The translations under genes and the position numbers were made by a program. DNA of 64,000 nt from positions 14,468,436-14,532,435 of the forward strand of contig NC_134506.1 of NCBI RefSeq assembly GCF_027942865.1. Reading direction: 5' to 3'. Source of the DNA: Odontesthes bonariensis. Taxonomy: Eukaryota; Chordata; Actinopteri; Atheriniformes; Atherinopsidae. Positions 39,101-57,099 of the stretch are shown here, one piece after another (positions within the stretch are counted from its first letter, which is position 1; every line of letters starts with the position of its first letter). The notes beneath the pieces are model-generated. The model was not told the DNA's origin. It searched no databases and worked only from the letters and a program-made list of their open reading frames with translations.

Positions 39101-42100
39101 ATTTCCAGCAGAAAAACGAGTTTGTGTGAACAGTAACTGCGTAAAAAGACCAGAGCAAATCGTCCACTCTTTCTCCTGAATATCTGCGGGGTTCATGTGT
39201 GAAAACGGCTGCAGTGACGTCATAGTGTGTGTCGTGTTTGGCTTGGTGTTGTCAGATCTTTGTCATAAATGGGTGTGTTTGTGTTTATTTTTTTTGCTCT
39301 TACAGGGGGTCTAGGTGGTATTGGAATGGGTCTGGGGCCAGGAGGACAGCCAATAAATGCAAACCATCTGAGTGGAGGTGGAGGGATGGGCTCTGTGGGA
39401 CCTGGAGGTCAGTAACCTCTGGAGTATTTTTATGTAGTGTTTAGCAGGACAGGCTCACACATGCCCACATCATGGAACATCATACACATATGTTTGTGCA
39501 AGCAGCTTCTTATTACTAGCTGCACAACACATTAGCACCTTATTGCAATGGATGCAATCAGAAGCTAAAAGAATGATCAGATAATACATAGACCATCAAA
39601 TCCTGGGTAACATTTATGTGGTAAATGCTCTGCAGCAGTCTTCATTTTAGAGGCAGAGGCTAGTAGGACACTTGCCAGCTCGAGTTTTGGATCACTGGGT
39701 AGATTTTCATGGGATTAATCAAAGTAGATGCATTTTGCACTTTGACGTGGACTTACTAACATTTTCTTCTGCCGCAGGTATGGATGCTTCAGGTTATGGT
39801 GGAATGAACAGACTCACAGGTAAGATCCTTGCTACCTGTTCGTTTCCGTGTGAAAAACTATTTCTGATGGTCGTGATCCAACTTGGTGCTGCTTTTGATA
39901 GGAATGAGTGGTGGTGGAGGCTTTGGTGGCATGGAAAGCATGGGCAGCATGGGCGGCATGGGTGGCTTTGGAGGCAGAGACATGGCACCTGTTGGTAGAA
40001 TGGGAGGTAAGTGAGTGCCCTGCAGGGATTAGGGTCATTTCAAGATTGTTAAGCTGTGAATAGTGAGCATCTTTGGTTTTTGGAAAATCCGGTTCAGTGT
40101 TACTTTTTATCTGTGTTGAGATATGTACCGGTCAGGAATGGGTGGAATGGATCGGGACTTTGGCCACAGTGACATGCCAATGAATCGAGGATTTGGAGAT
40201 TCTTTTGGAGGAATGGGTAGGTGATAAGAGTTCAGTCCTTCATTCCTTTCATATTTAACATCAAACACCGCAGAGATTATGCACATTTCTCCTTGTAGTT
40301 TTTTAGGAAGTTTAGGATGAGATTGCCTTCATTATATGTGTTCCTCTGGTCTTTAATTATTTGAATTTGTTGTTGGGAAATGGTCACATAATTCAAATTA
40401 CTCTAAATTCTGTCCTTTAGGTGGAAGTTTTGGAGGAGGCATGGGTGGTGGTGGCGGCTGCATGGGGCACATGGGAACTGGATTAGGTAAAGTTAAATGA
40501 AAAACTACTTTTTCTGAAGGAGTAAGTGTGTTTAAAACAACAACAAAAAACACACACACCATTGGCAGACTTTGGGTACTTATAAACTGCTGCAGGCTCT
40601 GTAACAATAGCCTCTGTTTGCTGTTGACATTTTACAGCATTTTTCACAGTTAATGCAGCCAATCGCGTGAGAGCGGGAAGAATATTTTAACGATCAAGAA
40701 AATTTATCATGAAAACAGTCATGTTAGTATGCTGACTTGCTGAACATGTGATAGTCAACAAGTAATGATTCGGGATTCGAGAAACCTTCCTTAAGCTCGA
40801 CGTGATTAGTAGAAGTGTTGGCCCTGCTGCTGCGTTGTGTTTTCTCCTGGCTGTTGGAACTTAGTGGCATGATGCATGTCCTAAATGTTCTTACTGTTTT
40901 CGGTCTTGAGGAATCGAGACAAATATTCCAAAATGATCATTAAAAAAAGCCCCGTAAGCAGACGGCAGCCAAGTTAAATTTTGTTCCACTGTTAAGTCAA
41001 AGGTAAATTAATGACAGCTAACATGATAAAAGTTTTTTTTTTTTTTTTTTTTAAGTTAACGAGGCAGTGTGAATGCTGAATTAATTGCTGGTGCCACTAC
41101 TTTTCTCTTGCATACCCGGTGACTTGCAAAGAGTGTCCCTGGTGAGGAGGGTTGCATGCTGCAGCACCTGCAGCACGACGCTAATAAAACGCATTGAGGG
41201 AGGACCTTAATTTAGTCTATTTAGTTTATTTTAGCACATAGAATCACCTAAAAGATACCCTATTTTATTGTAAAATAAACTACCGTGGACCAATATGAAA
41301 AGAACGTTGGGAACACAACAACTCAACATTTTATTGTTGTGTCCGTCATGTGTGGGCAGCCACCAATATAACTTTTTTTTTCCTGGAACTTAAAGAACAT
41401 GGCATCATATGATAGAAATGTAATTCCATCCCAGCTCAGTGCAAATACCTGGACGTTAGGTCTCTATGAACGACAAGCGTATGCTTCAGCATTTGTTTTA
41501 TCCTATTTTATAGATGTTTTACGGTAACGTGTCTTAGTGATTCTGTTGTGTTTGAGGTCAAAGTCATTGTGAAGTGAGGTGTCGTGCTCTTAGGAACTCA
41601 TTTATGCACATTTTTGTTCAGGGTTTGCTGGGACTTGTTAAAGATGTACAGTAAGTTGTACTGCTTTCTCACTGTCTATGTGTGTTTATTACAGGTGGTG
41701 GAATGGGCAATATGTCGATGGACAGAATGGGCTCCAGTTTTGACCGTGTGGGCATGTCAGGAATGGACATGAACCGTGGCTTTGGTGGCTTTGGAGGCGG
41801 TGGATCAGGCCACATGGGTGGAGGCATGTCCGACAGATCCAAAGCAGGCTGTCAGATATTTGTGCGAAATGTAAGTGTGGGATCAGTCTTGCATCAGCTA
41901 TCTTAAAGCTTTCAGATGTACTAATTGAGAAATTTCTGTGTTGCAGCTGTCCTACGACCTGACATGGCAAAAGCTAAAAGAGAAGTTCAGTAATTGTGGT
42001 ATGTTTTTTTTTTCCCCCCTTCGTTTTAATTGCTCCGTATCAATGACATCACTTATTGTTTAACTAACAAATCACTCGCAGCCTTCTGGCATTTCCTCAC

Positions 42101-42359
42101 AAATTGATTAGCAGGCCACAATTACAGGCTTAGTGTTAATCAAAACTTTGTGAACGATTCTAGTTTCAGAATTCAGCAATTTCTCTGTCCCGCAGGTCAG
42201 GTAATGTTCGCAGAAATCAAGATGGAGAATGGAAAATCAAAAGGATGTGGAACAGTGAGATTTGATTCTCCAGACAGCGCTGACAAGGCCTGCAGGATGA
42301 TGAATGGAACCAAGATCAACGGCCGAGAGGTGGATGTCCGCATCGATCGCAACGCTTAG
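33151..42359 (+). CDS. myef2: myef2, myelin expression factor 2 / hnRNP M-like protein (17 coding exons, 577 aa)
   Basis: Nuclear RNA- and single-strand DNA-binding protein with three RRMs. Exons: 33151-33266, 34235-34437, 35202-35254, 36155-36162, 36275-36368, 36756-36947, 37029-37182, 37279-37328, 37422-37482, 39306-39407, 39778-39819, 39902-40006, 40121-40216, 40421-40486, 41695-41870, 41947-41998, 42196-42359; total 1734 nt, open, all phases matching. Human MYEF2 is 600 aa. RRM1 begins RVFISNIPYDMKW (residue about 84), RRM2 follows GNTVFVAN (about 215), and RRM3 starts CQIFVRN (about 500) and ends VDVRIDRNA. Between RRM2 and RRM3 is a Gly/Met-rich linker coded by several short phase-1 exons. 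The first donor is AAAAC|gtgggt, chosen by phase over TGG|gtaaca. hnRNP M is the close paralogue; synteny with ctxn2 and slc24a5 fixes the name. The ATG at 33151 has a good Kozak context. Confidence 0.95.
36155..36162 (+). other. myef2: 8-nt coding microexon of myef2 (GGCTGTGG)
   Basis: Without it, exon 3 (ends AGG, phase 0) cannot join exon 5 (starts T GTG GTG GAG) in frame. The segment ttgatcag|GGCTGTGG|gtaaga has both splice signals and exactly the needed length (2 mod 3). The join reads S-R-G-C-G-V-V-E-F-K-D-E, the expected RRM1 RNP1 sequence of MYEF2. Residues 125-127 depend on it. Confidence 0.85.
36720..36740 (+). repeat. C21 homopolymer in the 3' splice region of a myef2 intron
   Basis: Twenty-one consecutive C end 15 nt before the acceptor ...tattttag|GAC of the exon at 36756. 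It forms part of the pyrimidine tract on the transcript; the opposite DNA strand carries G21. Confidence 0.9.
37605..38326. mobile_element. hAT-type non-autonomous element (706 bp) in a myef2 intron
   Basis: Exact 8-bp target duplication CTTTATGG at 37605-37612 and 38319-38326. Termini are TAGGGCTGCACGATTA and TAGGGCTGCACAATTA (reverse strand from 38318), followed by AT-rich sequence with CACGATTA/GCGATTTT motifs on both sides. Eight-base duplication and TAGGG(C) ends fit hAT. Internal sequence has no transposase. Confidence 0.85.
38327..38560 (+). mobile_element. tRNA-like SINE in a myef2 intron
   Basis: Directly abuts the hAT target duplication. It has Pol III promoter elements in tRNA order: A box TAGCTCAGGAGG (38335-38346) and B box GGTTCGACTCC (38364-38374). 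The body ends with AGTGCTTTGAGTGGTCAGTC and TTTACAAGTAAAGTCCATTT, as in a common fish repeat. Not a functional tRNA: no cloverleaf downstream of the B box. Confidence 0.6.
38757..39223. repeat. possible MITE-like repeat in a myef2 intron
   Basis: Ends show a loose inverted similarity: TCAGCTGCTTTCACACACGC at the left and CACTGCAGCCGTTTTCACAC on the reverse strand at the right. CpG-richer than the flanking intron. No coding capacity and no clear target duplication; tentative. Confidence 0.35.
41033..41052 (+). repeat. T20 homopolymer in a myef2 intron
   Basis: Twenty consecutive T in the long intron between the exons at 40421 and 41695. That 1.2-kb intron otherwise shows nothing I can name. 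Confidence 0.9.
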
Positions 42360-42562
42360 AGTTTTTGTAGAAGTTAAAGTAACACACTCACTCATTCAGC
42401 CCCTTTGCCAATGATCTTTTGTTTTGTTTTAAAAACACAATTAATTCATATCTCCATGTGTCCACTGTTTGACTATTTTCTTTTTGGTTTATATGTACTT
42501 CATAGCTATTTTATCTCTGTTTTGTAAACCCTTTATAATTTGTCTGGCAGTTTATTTGAAGA

Positions 42563-42568
42563 AATAAA
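42563..42568 (+). terminator. myef2 poly(A) signal
   Basis: AATAAA 204 bp after the myef2 stop codon, followed by a T-rich stretch. It gives a short 3' UTR before the convergent slc24a5 end. Confidence 0.65.
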
Positions 42569-42986
42569 CTTTTTAATTTTTAAACCCTGGCTGTAAACTT
42601 TTCTGAGGTCAAAGTCTCAACATTGTTCTTTGCTGTGTAAACCGAACCTGAAGGGGTCACTGTTTTTGGTCTTATTTCTCAATCCCTCTGCATATTGGCC
42701 TCTTTGAAGTTGGGGAAATTCCACATTAATCATAAAGGTAGACATATTTGATCGCTTTTATCAAGTGGACTCGAGAGCGTTAATAACGGGAAGCCAGAAT
42801 AAGAAATAGGATTTCGACTGTTGATTATCTAGGCATCATTAAGTGTCTGAAATCCATGCAAACTTAGGAGAGGTAGCTGTAAACAGGACTGAAACACGTC
42901 AGTAAATCTCTTTTAGTTGCATGCGTTTTTTATCTTTTTAAACTCTTTCCACCTTTCCTCCCTGCTCATAAAATGTGTCAAACTGT

Positions 42987-42992
42987 TTTATT
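42987..42992 (-). terminator. candidate slc24a5 poly(A) signal
   Basis: Minus-strand AATAAA about 350 bp past the slc24a5 stop. If used, the two convergent transcripts end about 420 bp apart without overlap. Confidence 0.45.
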
Positions 42993-43339
42993 GTCCCAAT
43001 TAAAACGTAAGCGGGCCAAATAAGTTCAGTTGACCTGTGTATTTCTTGGCATGGCATTGATAAGATGACACATTTTCTATTTATAGGCCTTTGAGACGGG
43101 AAGCACTTGAGAATTGGCCTTCGCTTTAATCACGTTCGGCACATACAAGAGAATGATCTTTGGCACGTATTCACCTTTGTTTCAAATCTATCACAAAGAG
43201 ATCTTCCTCCAGTGATGGGACCAGCACACATCCACCGTGGTGAAGTATACTTGGAAGTGGGGGTGTGCTTTTATGACCTTTGGAGGTTTTAAAGGCTTAA
43301 CATTTTTCAGTTTGGCGTACAACTCTAAAACATACGGCT

Positions 43340-50591
<7,252 letters not shown>

Positions 50592-51641
50592 AGTAATTTG
50601 AAAGTTAAATAAAAACAAATTGAAACGAACGAGTTTTCTAAGGACTCATGTGTCTTATTTAGTCCATTTAGCTTGCAGAGATTCAATGCGGGCTGTAACA
50701 GCTTATAGAAGCTGCATCTAACACTATACTAAGCTACAAGCTGCAAAGAGATTATTAGGGGGGGAAAAGCATCTTTTAAGGTCTGGCGCTACCGAGAGTG
50801 GGGGGGGATCACGAGTTGCGAGTCATTCCAGCTGACTTGAAGTTACTCTAGCCTGAGGCTCATCAGGGGTGTAATTCATCATTAGCGGACTTTGAAATAA
50901 CTCTACCACATCTTAAATAGGGAGAAATTAGTTATTTCTACAGTGGTAATCAAATTATAGTAAAGTCCTGAAGCTCTGCAGATAGATTTATTTTAGTAAC
51001 CATGCTTGCACCAACCAAAAGAACAAAAAAAAAAAATCTTTATGATGTGCTGGTGCTATCTGTAAAAATAAGGATAATTATGTATGATTAGCGACTCGGT
51101 GTCAGGTCCTGACATATATTAACATGACATCACAGAGTGGCCCAACAAAGACTCAATGCTTACTCCTGTGTGCAATTTAACCCCCATGCATGATCGTGAT
51201 ATATAAACTAATAAATATTCTTATACTAGCAGACATGTGACAGAAAATGTGGTGTGTCTGAGCGAGAGGAGACAGGGTGTCGGGCCTTTTTGGACATGCC
51301 TCAAGTTTCTCCACTTTACCAGCAGTCACACTTTGAGGCCTCTTCACATCACCTGCATGCTCGGAAGAAATGAAACAAATGGAGCGTCAGACTTTGCTGC
51401 AAACAGAAACCTGCAGACCAAGTCGGTGCTTTGCTTTGTTTGTTTTCAGAGGTGCTGCAATGACGATTAGCTAAGCTTTGCTTAACAGGAGCTTACATAA
51501 AGATCTGCTGAATATTTTAAGAATGACATAGATACTTATTTGTCTTTGGATTTTTCAACTTTCTTTTTTCAAACAGTGCACACAAGTCAAATGCGGCTGC
51601 ACATGTTTTTGTTGTTGTGATGGGTGATACTGAGTTCAAAC

Positions 51642-52694
51642 AATGGGCCTCATGCAAGAACATTTTCGTATTCTTATTCAAAATTTCTCTTACTTTTTTT
51701 GTACGAAGGTCTCGTACGAACATGCCCCGTCAGATTCAACAAATGCTCTTAACTTCGGAAAAAGCCACCCGTGCGTATTTAAGTGCATGTGCACGAGGAC
51801 AGTAAATGTGCATATTCCACACCCAAAATAATACCATATAAGGCTAAGCTTTCTATCTCCTGTGCCAGGAAGTGTTGAGTCATGAAAATGGCATCAAGGT
51901 GCAAAAAGAACAACTTACGGGCTTGATTGAAGTTCTGCTTTCAGAATTTGATGTACCATGGGTGATAAACTGATGAGAGCTTTGATGACTAAGGGGAGCG
52001 CACGACTCACAGAGGACTGGGACACCCCCGATCTGTCTCCAATCTCCCTCTGAAAGGCTTCTGTAGACAAAAATCCAAGGGCTCACCACCCTTGGACCTG
52101 GACGTGTGGTGGAATTGGGTTTGATCGACGTGTTTCTCTCTGGAGTTGTGGCTCTAACAAGCTGCATATTTGCAGCAGCACAGTCCTTGGCAATCTAAAT
52201 CGCGATGTCAGCCATTCGTCTGTCTCCGCAAGGATATCTACACGGTCTCGGAACACACGCTCTCTTCCAAGAGCCTGAAGCGCTAAGGCATCCAAAAGTA
52301 GCAAGTCAGCCGCTGGTTACACTTCCCATTGACCTTGTTATACTGTATACCGAGCCAAATTAACCTTTAATTAGTGCATAATCTAAGTCAAACAGAACAA
52401 TGTCAGCATAATTATGGGGTATATATATATATATATATATGTTTTCTTCAAAGTAATTAAATATACAATCCATTAGTCATGCAAACTTACTTTGAAATAA
52501 CAGCGGACTATTTTACAAAACTCCTACAACAGGTCTGGATCACTCGTAAATTCTGTTCATACCTGAAAGAAAACGTAAAATACAAAAAAATTGGCGAATG
52601 CGCATCACTCAAGCGTATCAATCTCTTAAATCACTCGTACGCACGACTTAAGAACAAAACTGGACGTACAAACGGTTGTTGCATGAGGCCCAAT
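51642..52694. mobile_element. PIF/Harbinger deletion derivative (1047 bp)
   Basis: Inverted termini GGGCCTCATGCAAGAAC (51645 on) and GGGCCTCATGCAACAAC (reverse strand from 52691) with 3-bp AAT on both sides (51642-51644, 52692-52694). A 3-bp duplication and internal HARBI1-like coding remnants fit PIF/Harbinger. An (AT)n tract lies at 52420-52441. Confidence 0.8.
51940..52304 (-). pseudogene. Harbinger (HARBI1-like) transposase N-terminal remnant
   Basis: The minus-strand frame has VDILAETDEWLTSRFRLPR and later ALGFLSTEAFQREIGDRSG, VSQSSVSRALPLVIKALISL, the order seen before the catalytic region of HARBI1-type nucleases. One in-frame TGA (within QGW-stop-ALGF near 52088) interrupts it, and the DDE catalytic part is absent. 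Dead, deletion-truncated copy. Confidence 0.75.
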
Positions 52695-54640
52695 ATGTTT
52701 GTGTATCATGACAATCCACACGCATGAGTGAGTTAATGGCGCCCCTTTGTGGTGTTGGCTGCTCATGGTTTGTTTAGACAGCCTGTTGATAGACTCACAA
52801 GAACAGGGTTTGACCCTTTACTGCGTCTCAGCTCCATTATTATCACCACATTTCAGCAGACTCAGTGTTTGAGCTGAGATTTTTTTTTTTCAATTCTAGA
52901 TCCATACTTGTCTTATTTATTGGTTGATTGATGTCAGTGTGGATAGTCCTGCCTATAGGACTTTGGGTCAGTTTAATTTATTTTTTAATGTTTTTCATGG
53001 CAGCCTTTTAAACTGGACCAACCCAGGCTCAGTGTCGGCTGTGCTCTAGTTGCTCTAGTTACCAGTACTGGTTATTTTATTATTTTTTTTTTTTTTGGCA
53101 CTTGGGTGCCTTTAGCTCCATTTAGACCAATAGTGGACAATGTGTAGTGACCTGCATTTGAGCAAGAAACAAACATGGTTCAGCTCTGGAAAACTGTGGA
53201 TGGGCTACTTGTGGAGCATCCTTCATACCATCCTCGATTTTTTTTTTCTCTCTGTGTTCTGGTTACTGGATTTGGATGGTCATAGTGCCCAGCCATTGGG
53301 GCCATCCAAGTATTGTTGAAGTGGATGTTTTGGTTTAAAAAAAATAAAAAAATAAAAAATCATTCACAGAATTGCGTACTGCTGAAATTCCTTTCATTGA
53401 CAAATAAACTGCTGGCATTCTTATTCATATTGTTCTCAGTGAATACCATAACCCTCTTATGGTGCTGCAGTTTGTTATATATATTGTTAAACACCCAGAA
53501 GAAACCAGTATTTCTGCATAGTTTGCCAGATGTATCAAAAATGGGATAATTAACTGAGAACGCTGTAGCCAGTCATTTCACGTTGCTCCTGACTTTCTGT
53601 CCGATGATTATTTCAGGAATGTAGGCTCATAATATTGCCATTGTTCCTGTTATCAAGAACCGTGAGCTGCAGCTGTGCAAAGAGCAAATATCAAGCTCTT
53701 TTTTATTTGCTTTTTTTTGTGCCTCTGAATTATTTGATGACATATTATTCAGAGGTTTTTGTACAATAGTTTTGACTAAAGTAAAGAGGCAGCTTGGCAA
53801 GAAACCTCTCCACCTTATTTGTCATTCGAAGCCTCTCTGTTCCTCTCAGTGTTTGCGCTTTCACTTGTATGTAAGAGGATACAATGGAAACTTTACAATG
53901 CCCTGTTCCATCTCAGCTGTCCCCCGTATGTTGTGCCTCCAAACCATGGAGGCAAAACACTCGTCATAGTGTATATATCTTGTGTGATTTAAAGGACAGT
54001 GATTAGTTTATCTGTTTCTGCATGTTTTGTACAAATAATAAATAATCTCTGGTAGAAGCAGGTTTTATTTGTCTTTAGGGGATAACCACTTGGTAGAGTA
54101 GAAATACTTGTCAGTTTGCTTAAAGCACCAACGATCTGGAGAATGAGGAAGGAAACAAGTCAAGCCAGACAAACTGGATGAATTGCTTTTCTCGTCATTA
54201 CACAAGCAAGTCAGCAGCTTTTATTAGTGTCACTGTACTGCTGTTACTGACAGCAATTGGGTTTTACTGATATACAGAAATTGTTCTTATCATCTGCTTA
54301 TCTCTTTTATTCCTTCAAGAACACTGTTCCTTGGCTCTCGAAACAGAACGTGTCTGTGTGTTTTGTGGACTTCAACTTGTTGAATAGCAGCACCCTTTCC
54401 TTGTGTGGATTGCTCTGTGTTCAAGGTTCAGGAAGATAACGAGAGGTGAGTGGCTGACGCATAGCTCGTGTTACCGAAGGATCATATTACCAAAGACAGC
54501 AGGTTAGGTGAAACCATAGCTGTGTTCAGATCGCTGTGGCTCGGAACAAACCAGGAACTTGGATTAACAGAGGTGTTTAAAAAGAAACTAAAGAAGCAAA
54601 CAAAGAGCTTCCTGATTTTTTATTTTTTTTGACGAAGAGC
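52695..54640. other. stretch upstream of the RNF128-like gene, no gene recognised
   Basis: No supported coding region. A donor-like GAGAG|gtgagt near 54446 and an acceptor-like run of T before gacgaag at about 54637 could bound an intron in the 5' UTR of the RNF128-like gene; this is speculative. Confidence 0.3.
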
Positions 54641-54646
54641 GTTACC

Positions 54647-55735
54647 ATGGGTATGAAGACACAAGACTTTCTGCTGCTTTTGCTGTGTTTGCCTGGGCTT
54701 GTTCACCGCTCAGGTGCCTACATGTTTTGGACAGCCATGGTGGAAATCAACTACGCTAACAGCAACAATGAGACTGTGGACAAATATTGTGAGTGTGGGG
54801 TGTATGGTCGTAACTCTCCCCTGGACAAAGCCTCAGGCATAGTTACACTCCCTAAAGGGGACCCTAAAGGCTGTGGCCCAGATCCTGTTTACAACCGAAA
54901 CTCCAGCTCTCCGCCTTGGATAGCCCTGGTGAAAAGGGGAAACTGCACCTTCAGTGAAAAGATCAATGCTGCAAAACGTCAAGGAGCTGCTGGTGTGGTC
55001 GTGTATAATATGGATGGCAGTGGAAACAGCACCTCTCACATGGCACATAAAGATGGAGATGGTATTGTGGCCATCATGATTGGCAACAGTCAGGGCCTAG
55101 AGATTGTCAGGTTGATGAAAAACGGAACAGATGTTCAGATGCTTATTGATGTGGGCACCCCCCACGGACCCTGGATGGACACCTACTGGCTGTACTTTTT
55201 GTCCATAGCCTTCTTCATTGTCACGGCAGCCTCGATCGCCTACTTTGTGTTTATCTCTGCCAATCGTCTCTATGGTTTGAGCAGGCACAGAATCAGTGAG
55301 AATAGGCTCAAAACTGAGGCCAAGAAAGCAATTAAGCGCCTTCAAGTACGCACGCTGAAAAGAGGGGATGAGGAAACTACCTCTGACACCCATTTGTGCG
55401 CTGTCTGTATTGAATCCTACAAGGCAGGCGATGTGGTGACGGTGCTTACATGTGACCACATCTTCCATAAAACCTGCATCGAACCCTGGCTGCTGGAGAG
55501 GAGAACCTGCCCCATGTGTAAGTGCGACATTTTGAAGGCTCTTGGAGTTGAGGAGGAGACCAAAGAGAACGTCTCTACAGAATCACCACCAGAGGTCGCC
55601 GTGGTCTCAGTCACAGGAGACGACACCTTGTATGAAGTCCCACTGAATGGCCCAGTGCGCCCCGGCCCAGACCAACACCAGCATCGCTATGACAACAGGG
55701 CCTTTGAGGGAGACTTGGAGGCAGCAAGGGAATGA
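54647..55735 (+). CDS. RNF128/GRAIL-like transmembrane RING-H2 E3 ubiquitin ligase, intronless CDS (362 aa)
   Basis: PA-TM-RING family E3 ligase, expected in endosomal/ER membranes, transferring ubiquitin to membrane proteins. ATG at 54647 sits in an ACCATGG context. Residues 1-24 form a signal peptide. A protease-associated domain follows (about 40-170; SGIVTLPKGDPKGC, WIALVKRGNCTFSEKI, GDGIVAIMIGNSQG) with possible N-glycosylation at N41, N85, N99, N127 and N159. A TM helix lies at about 181-203. The RING-H2 ligands are C251, C254, C269, H271, H274, C277, C288 and C291. HGPW before the TM, RLQVRTLKRGD and CPMCKCDILKALG are as in RNF128. Length fits RNF128/133/148 (305-428 aa). The CDS has no intron, unlike human RNF128 but like RNF133/RNF148, which suggests a retrocopy. 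The frame is intact, so it is probably functional. I cannot fix the orthologue from sequence alone. Confidence 0.9.
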   Translation: MGMKTQDFLLLLLCLPGLVHRSGAYMFWTAMVEINYANSNNETVDKYCECGVYGRNSPLDKASGIVTLPKGDPKGCGPDPVYNRNSSSPPWIALVKRGNCTFSEKINAAKRQGAAGVVVYNMDGSGNSTSHMAHKDGDGIVAIMIGNSQGLEIVRLMKNGTDVQMLIDVGTPHGPWMDTYWLYFLSIAFFIVTAASIAYFVFISANRLYGLSRHRISENRLKTEAKKAIKRLQVRTLKRGDEETTSDTHLCAVCIESYKAGDVVTVLTCDHIFHKTCIEPWLLERRTCPMCKCDILKALGVEEETKENVSTESPPEVAVVSVTGDDTLYEVPLNGPVRPGPDQHQHRYDNRAFEGDLEAARE

Positions 55736-55882
55736 GCAACAGCTGGAAACAAAACAAAAACAAACCAGGACGTTAAATTTCTTGTTTGAGGTAGATTTTT
55801 CCCCCCGATATATGTTGAAACAACAAAATGGAATCCCACTGTCATGCTCCAGTAGGAGAAAACATTATTACAGACCTGCTTC

Positions 55883-57060
55883 AATAAATACATTAAAAAA
55901 GAAAATAATCCAAGGATTGGACTTAATGGACTTTATTTGATTAGGTGGCTGTCATTGTTTGATCTTGGTAAAAGTGTGAAAACGATGGGTGTGCTCATAA
56001 AGTTAGCTTGAGATGGTTCAGATGCATTCTGAAAAGTAGGAAATCGTGCAGTGAGACTGGTGTCACTTTTCTGTTTTGCAAAGGCAACACAGCTGACACA
56101 GGTTAGGAAGGAAGTGCAGGAGACAATTTGAATGTCTGTTTGAAACTGGGGCCAAATTTCCCTCTGTACCTTGCATTGTCATAGAAATTTAACCACCGCC
56201 TTTCAAATTAAATCAATTTATTTTTCTTCATACAGTTGGTGTTTATTTCACTTGCTTTCTGTTTTTAAGCAGCAGTGGTGGTTTTTTTTTCCATTTTCAT
56301 TGGGTTTAGTCAGCTTGTCAGGCCGAATTTGCGAACACACCCTTATGTACACGCCCTTCACTGCAAATTCAGCATGACGCACATTTTACTACCATGAGCA
56401 AAAGAAAATCACCGGAGGCTTTTCAGAAACATTTTTCGAAGAAACATGTTGAAACACTATCTACATTTTACGACCTGAGTCTTGCAGTGACACAGCCGTA
56501 AGATGATTGAAAGGAGAATTGTACGTCCTCTTCTGAAAATGTTTTCTTAAGCTTGAGATAAGGGGAAATCATCTTTATGGTTCTTGAAATGACATACATT
56601 TAGATTTGTTTATCAGCCATGAATTTGTTGATATGAAGATAATAAGGGATATTCGTTTGGTCCTTTCCATGCCTAAACAGCTGATTTCGGGTTAAACAGC
56701 GAACACAAATGGTTGTATATGAACATGTCTTCCAGGTTTTGCCTTTGAATTATTTTGAATGGAGTTTATTCAGTCCTTGTCTACCTCTGAACTTTAATAT
56801 GGTTTATGGACTTTAGCGTGTTTATGATTCTAGCAATCATGAGATTACGTGTGTTCCTCAGTAAATGATAAAGCTAAAGAACTGTTTCACTTCTATGTTT
56901 GCTGGTGGGGATATACTGATTATGATACTTAATATATTTTTCTATTGTTGAATCATTTTCCTTCCTGCTTTACAGATTCAAGGAGTCTTAAAATTGTACT
57001 GTAAAAATAGATATCCCTTTCTGTATGAAATCACATTGATGCTTATTAGAATGCAATAAA
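55883..57060 (+). terminator. candidate poly(A) signals of the RNF128-like gene
   Basis: AATAAA at 55883-55888, about 150 bp past the stop, and again at 57055-57060. Alternative short and long 3' UTRs are possible; the long form would cover the intervening 1.2 kb, which holds nothing else recognisable. Confidence 0.4.
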
Positions 57061-57099
57061 TCCCTCAAAATGAGGCAAACTTTTCAAGCATGCATGTTT

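Noticed and set aside
33151-42359. Calling the RRM gene hnrnpm
   Set aside because: The paralogues are close, but ctxn2 and slc24a5 on either side place this copy at the MYEF2 locus.
52420-52441. (AT)n tract as a promoter TATA region
   Set aside because: It is a dinucleotide microsatellite inside the Harbinger derivative.
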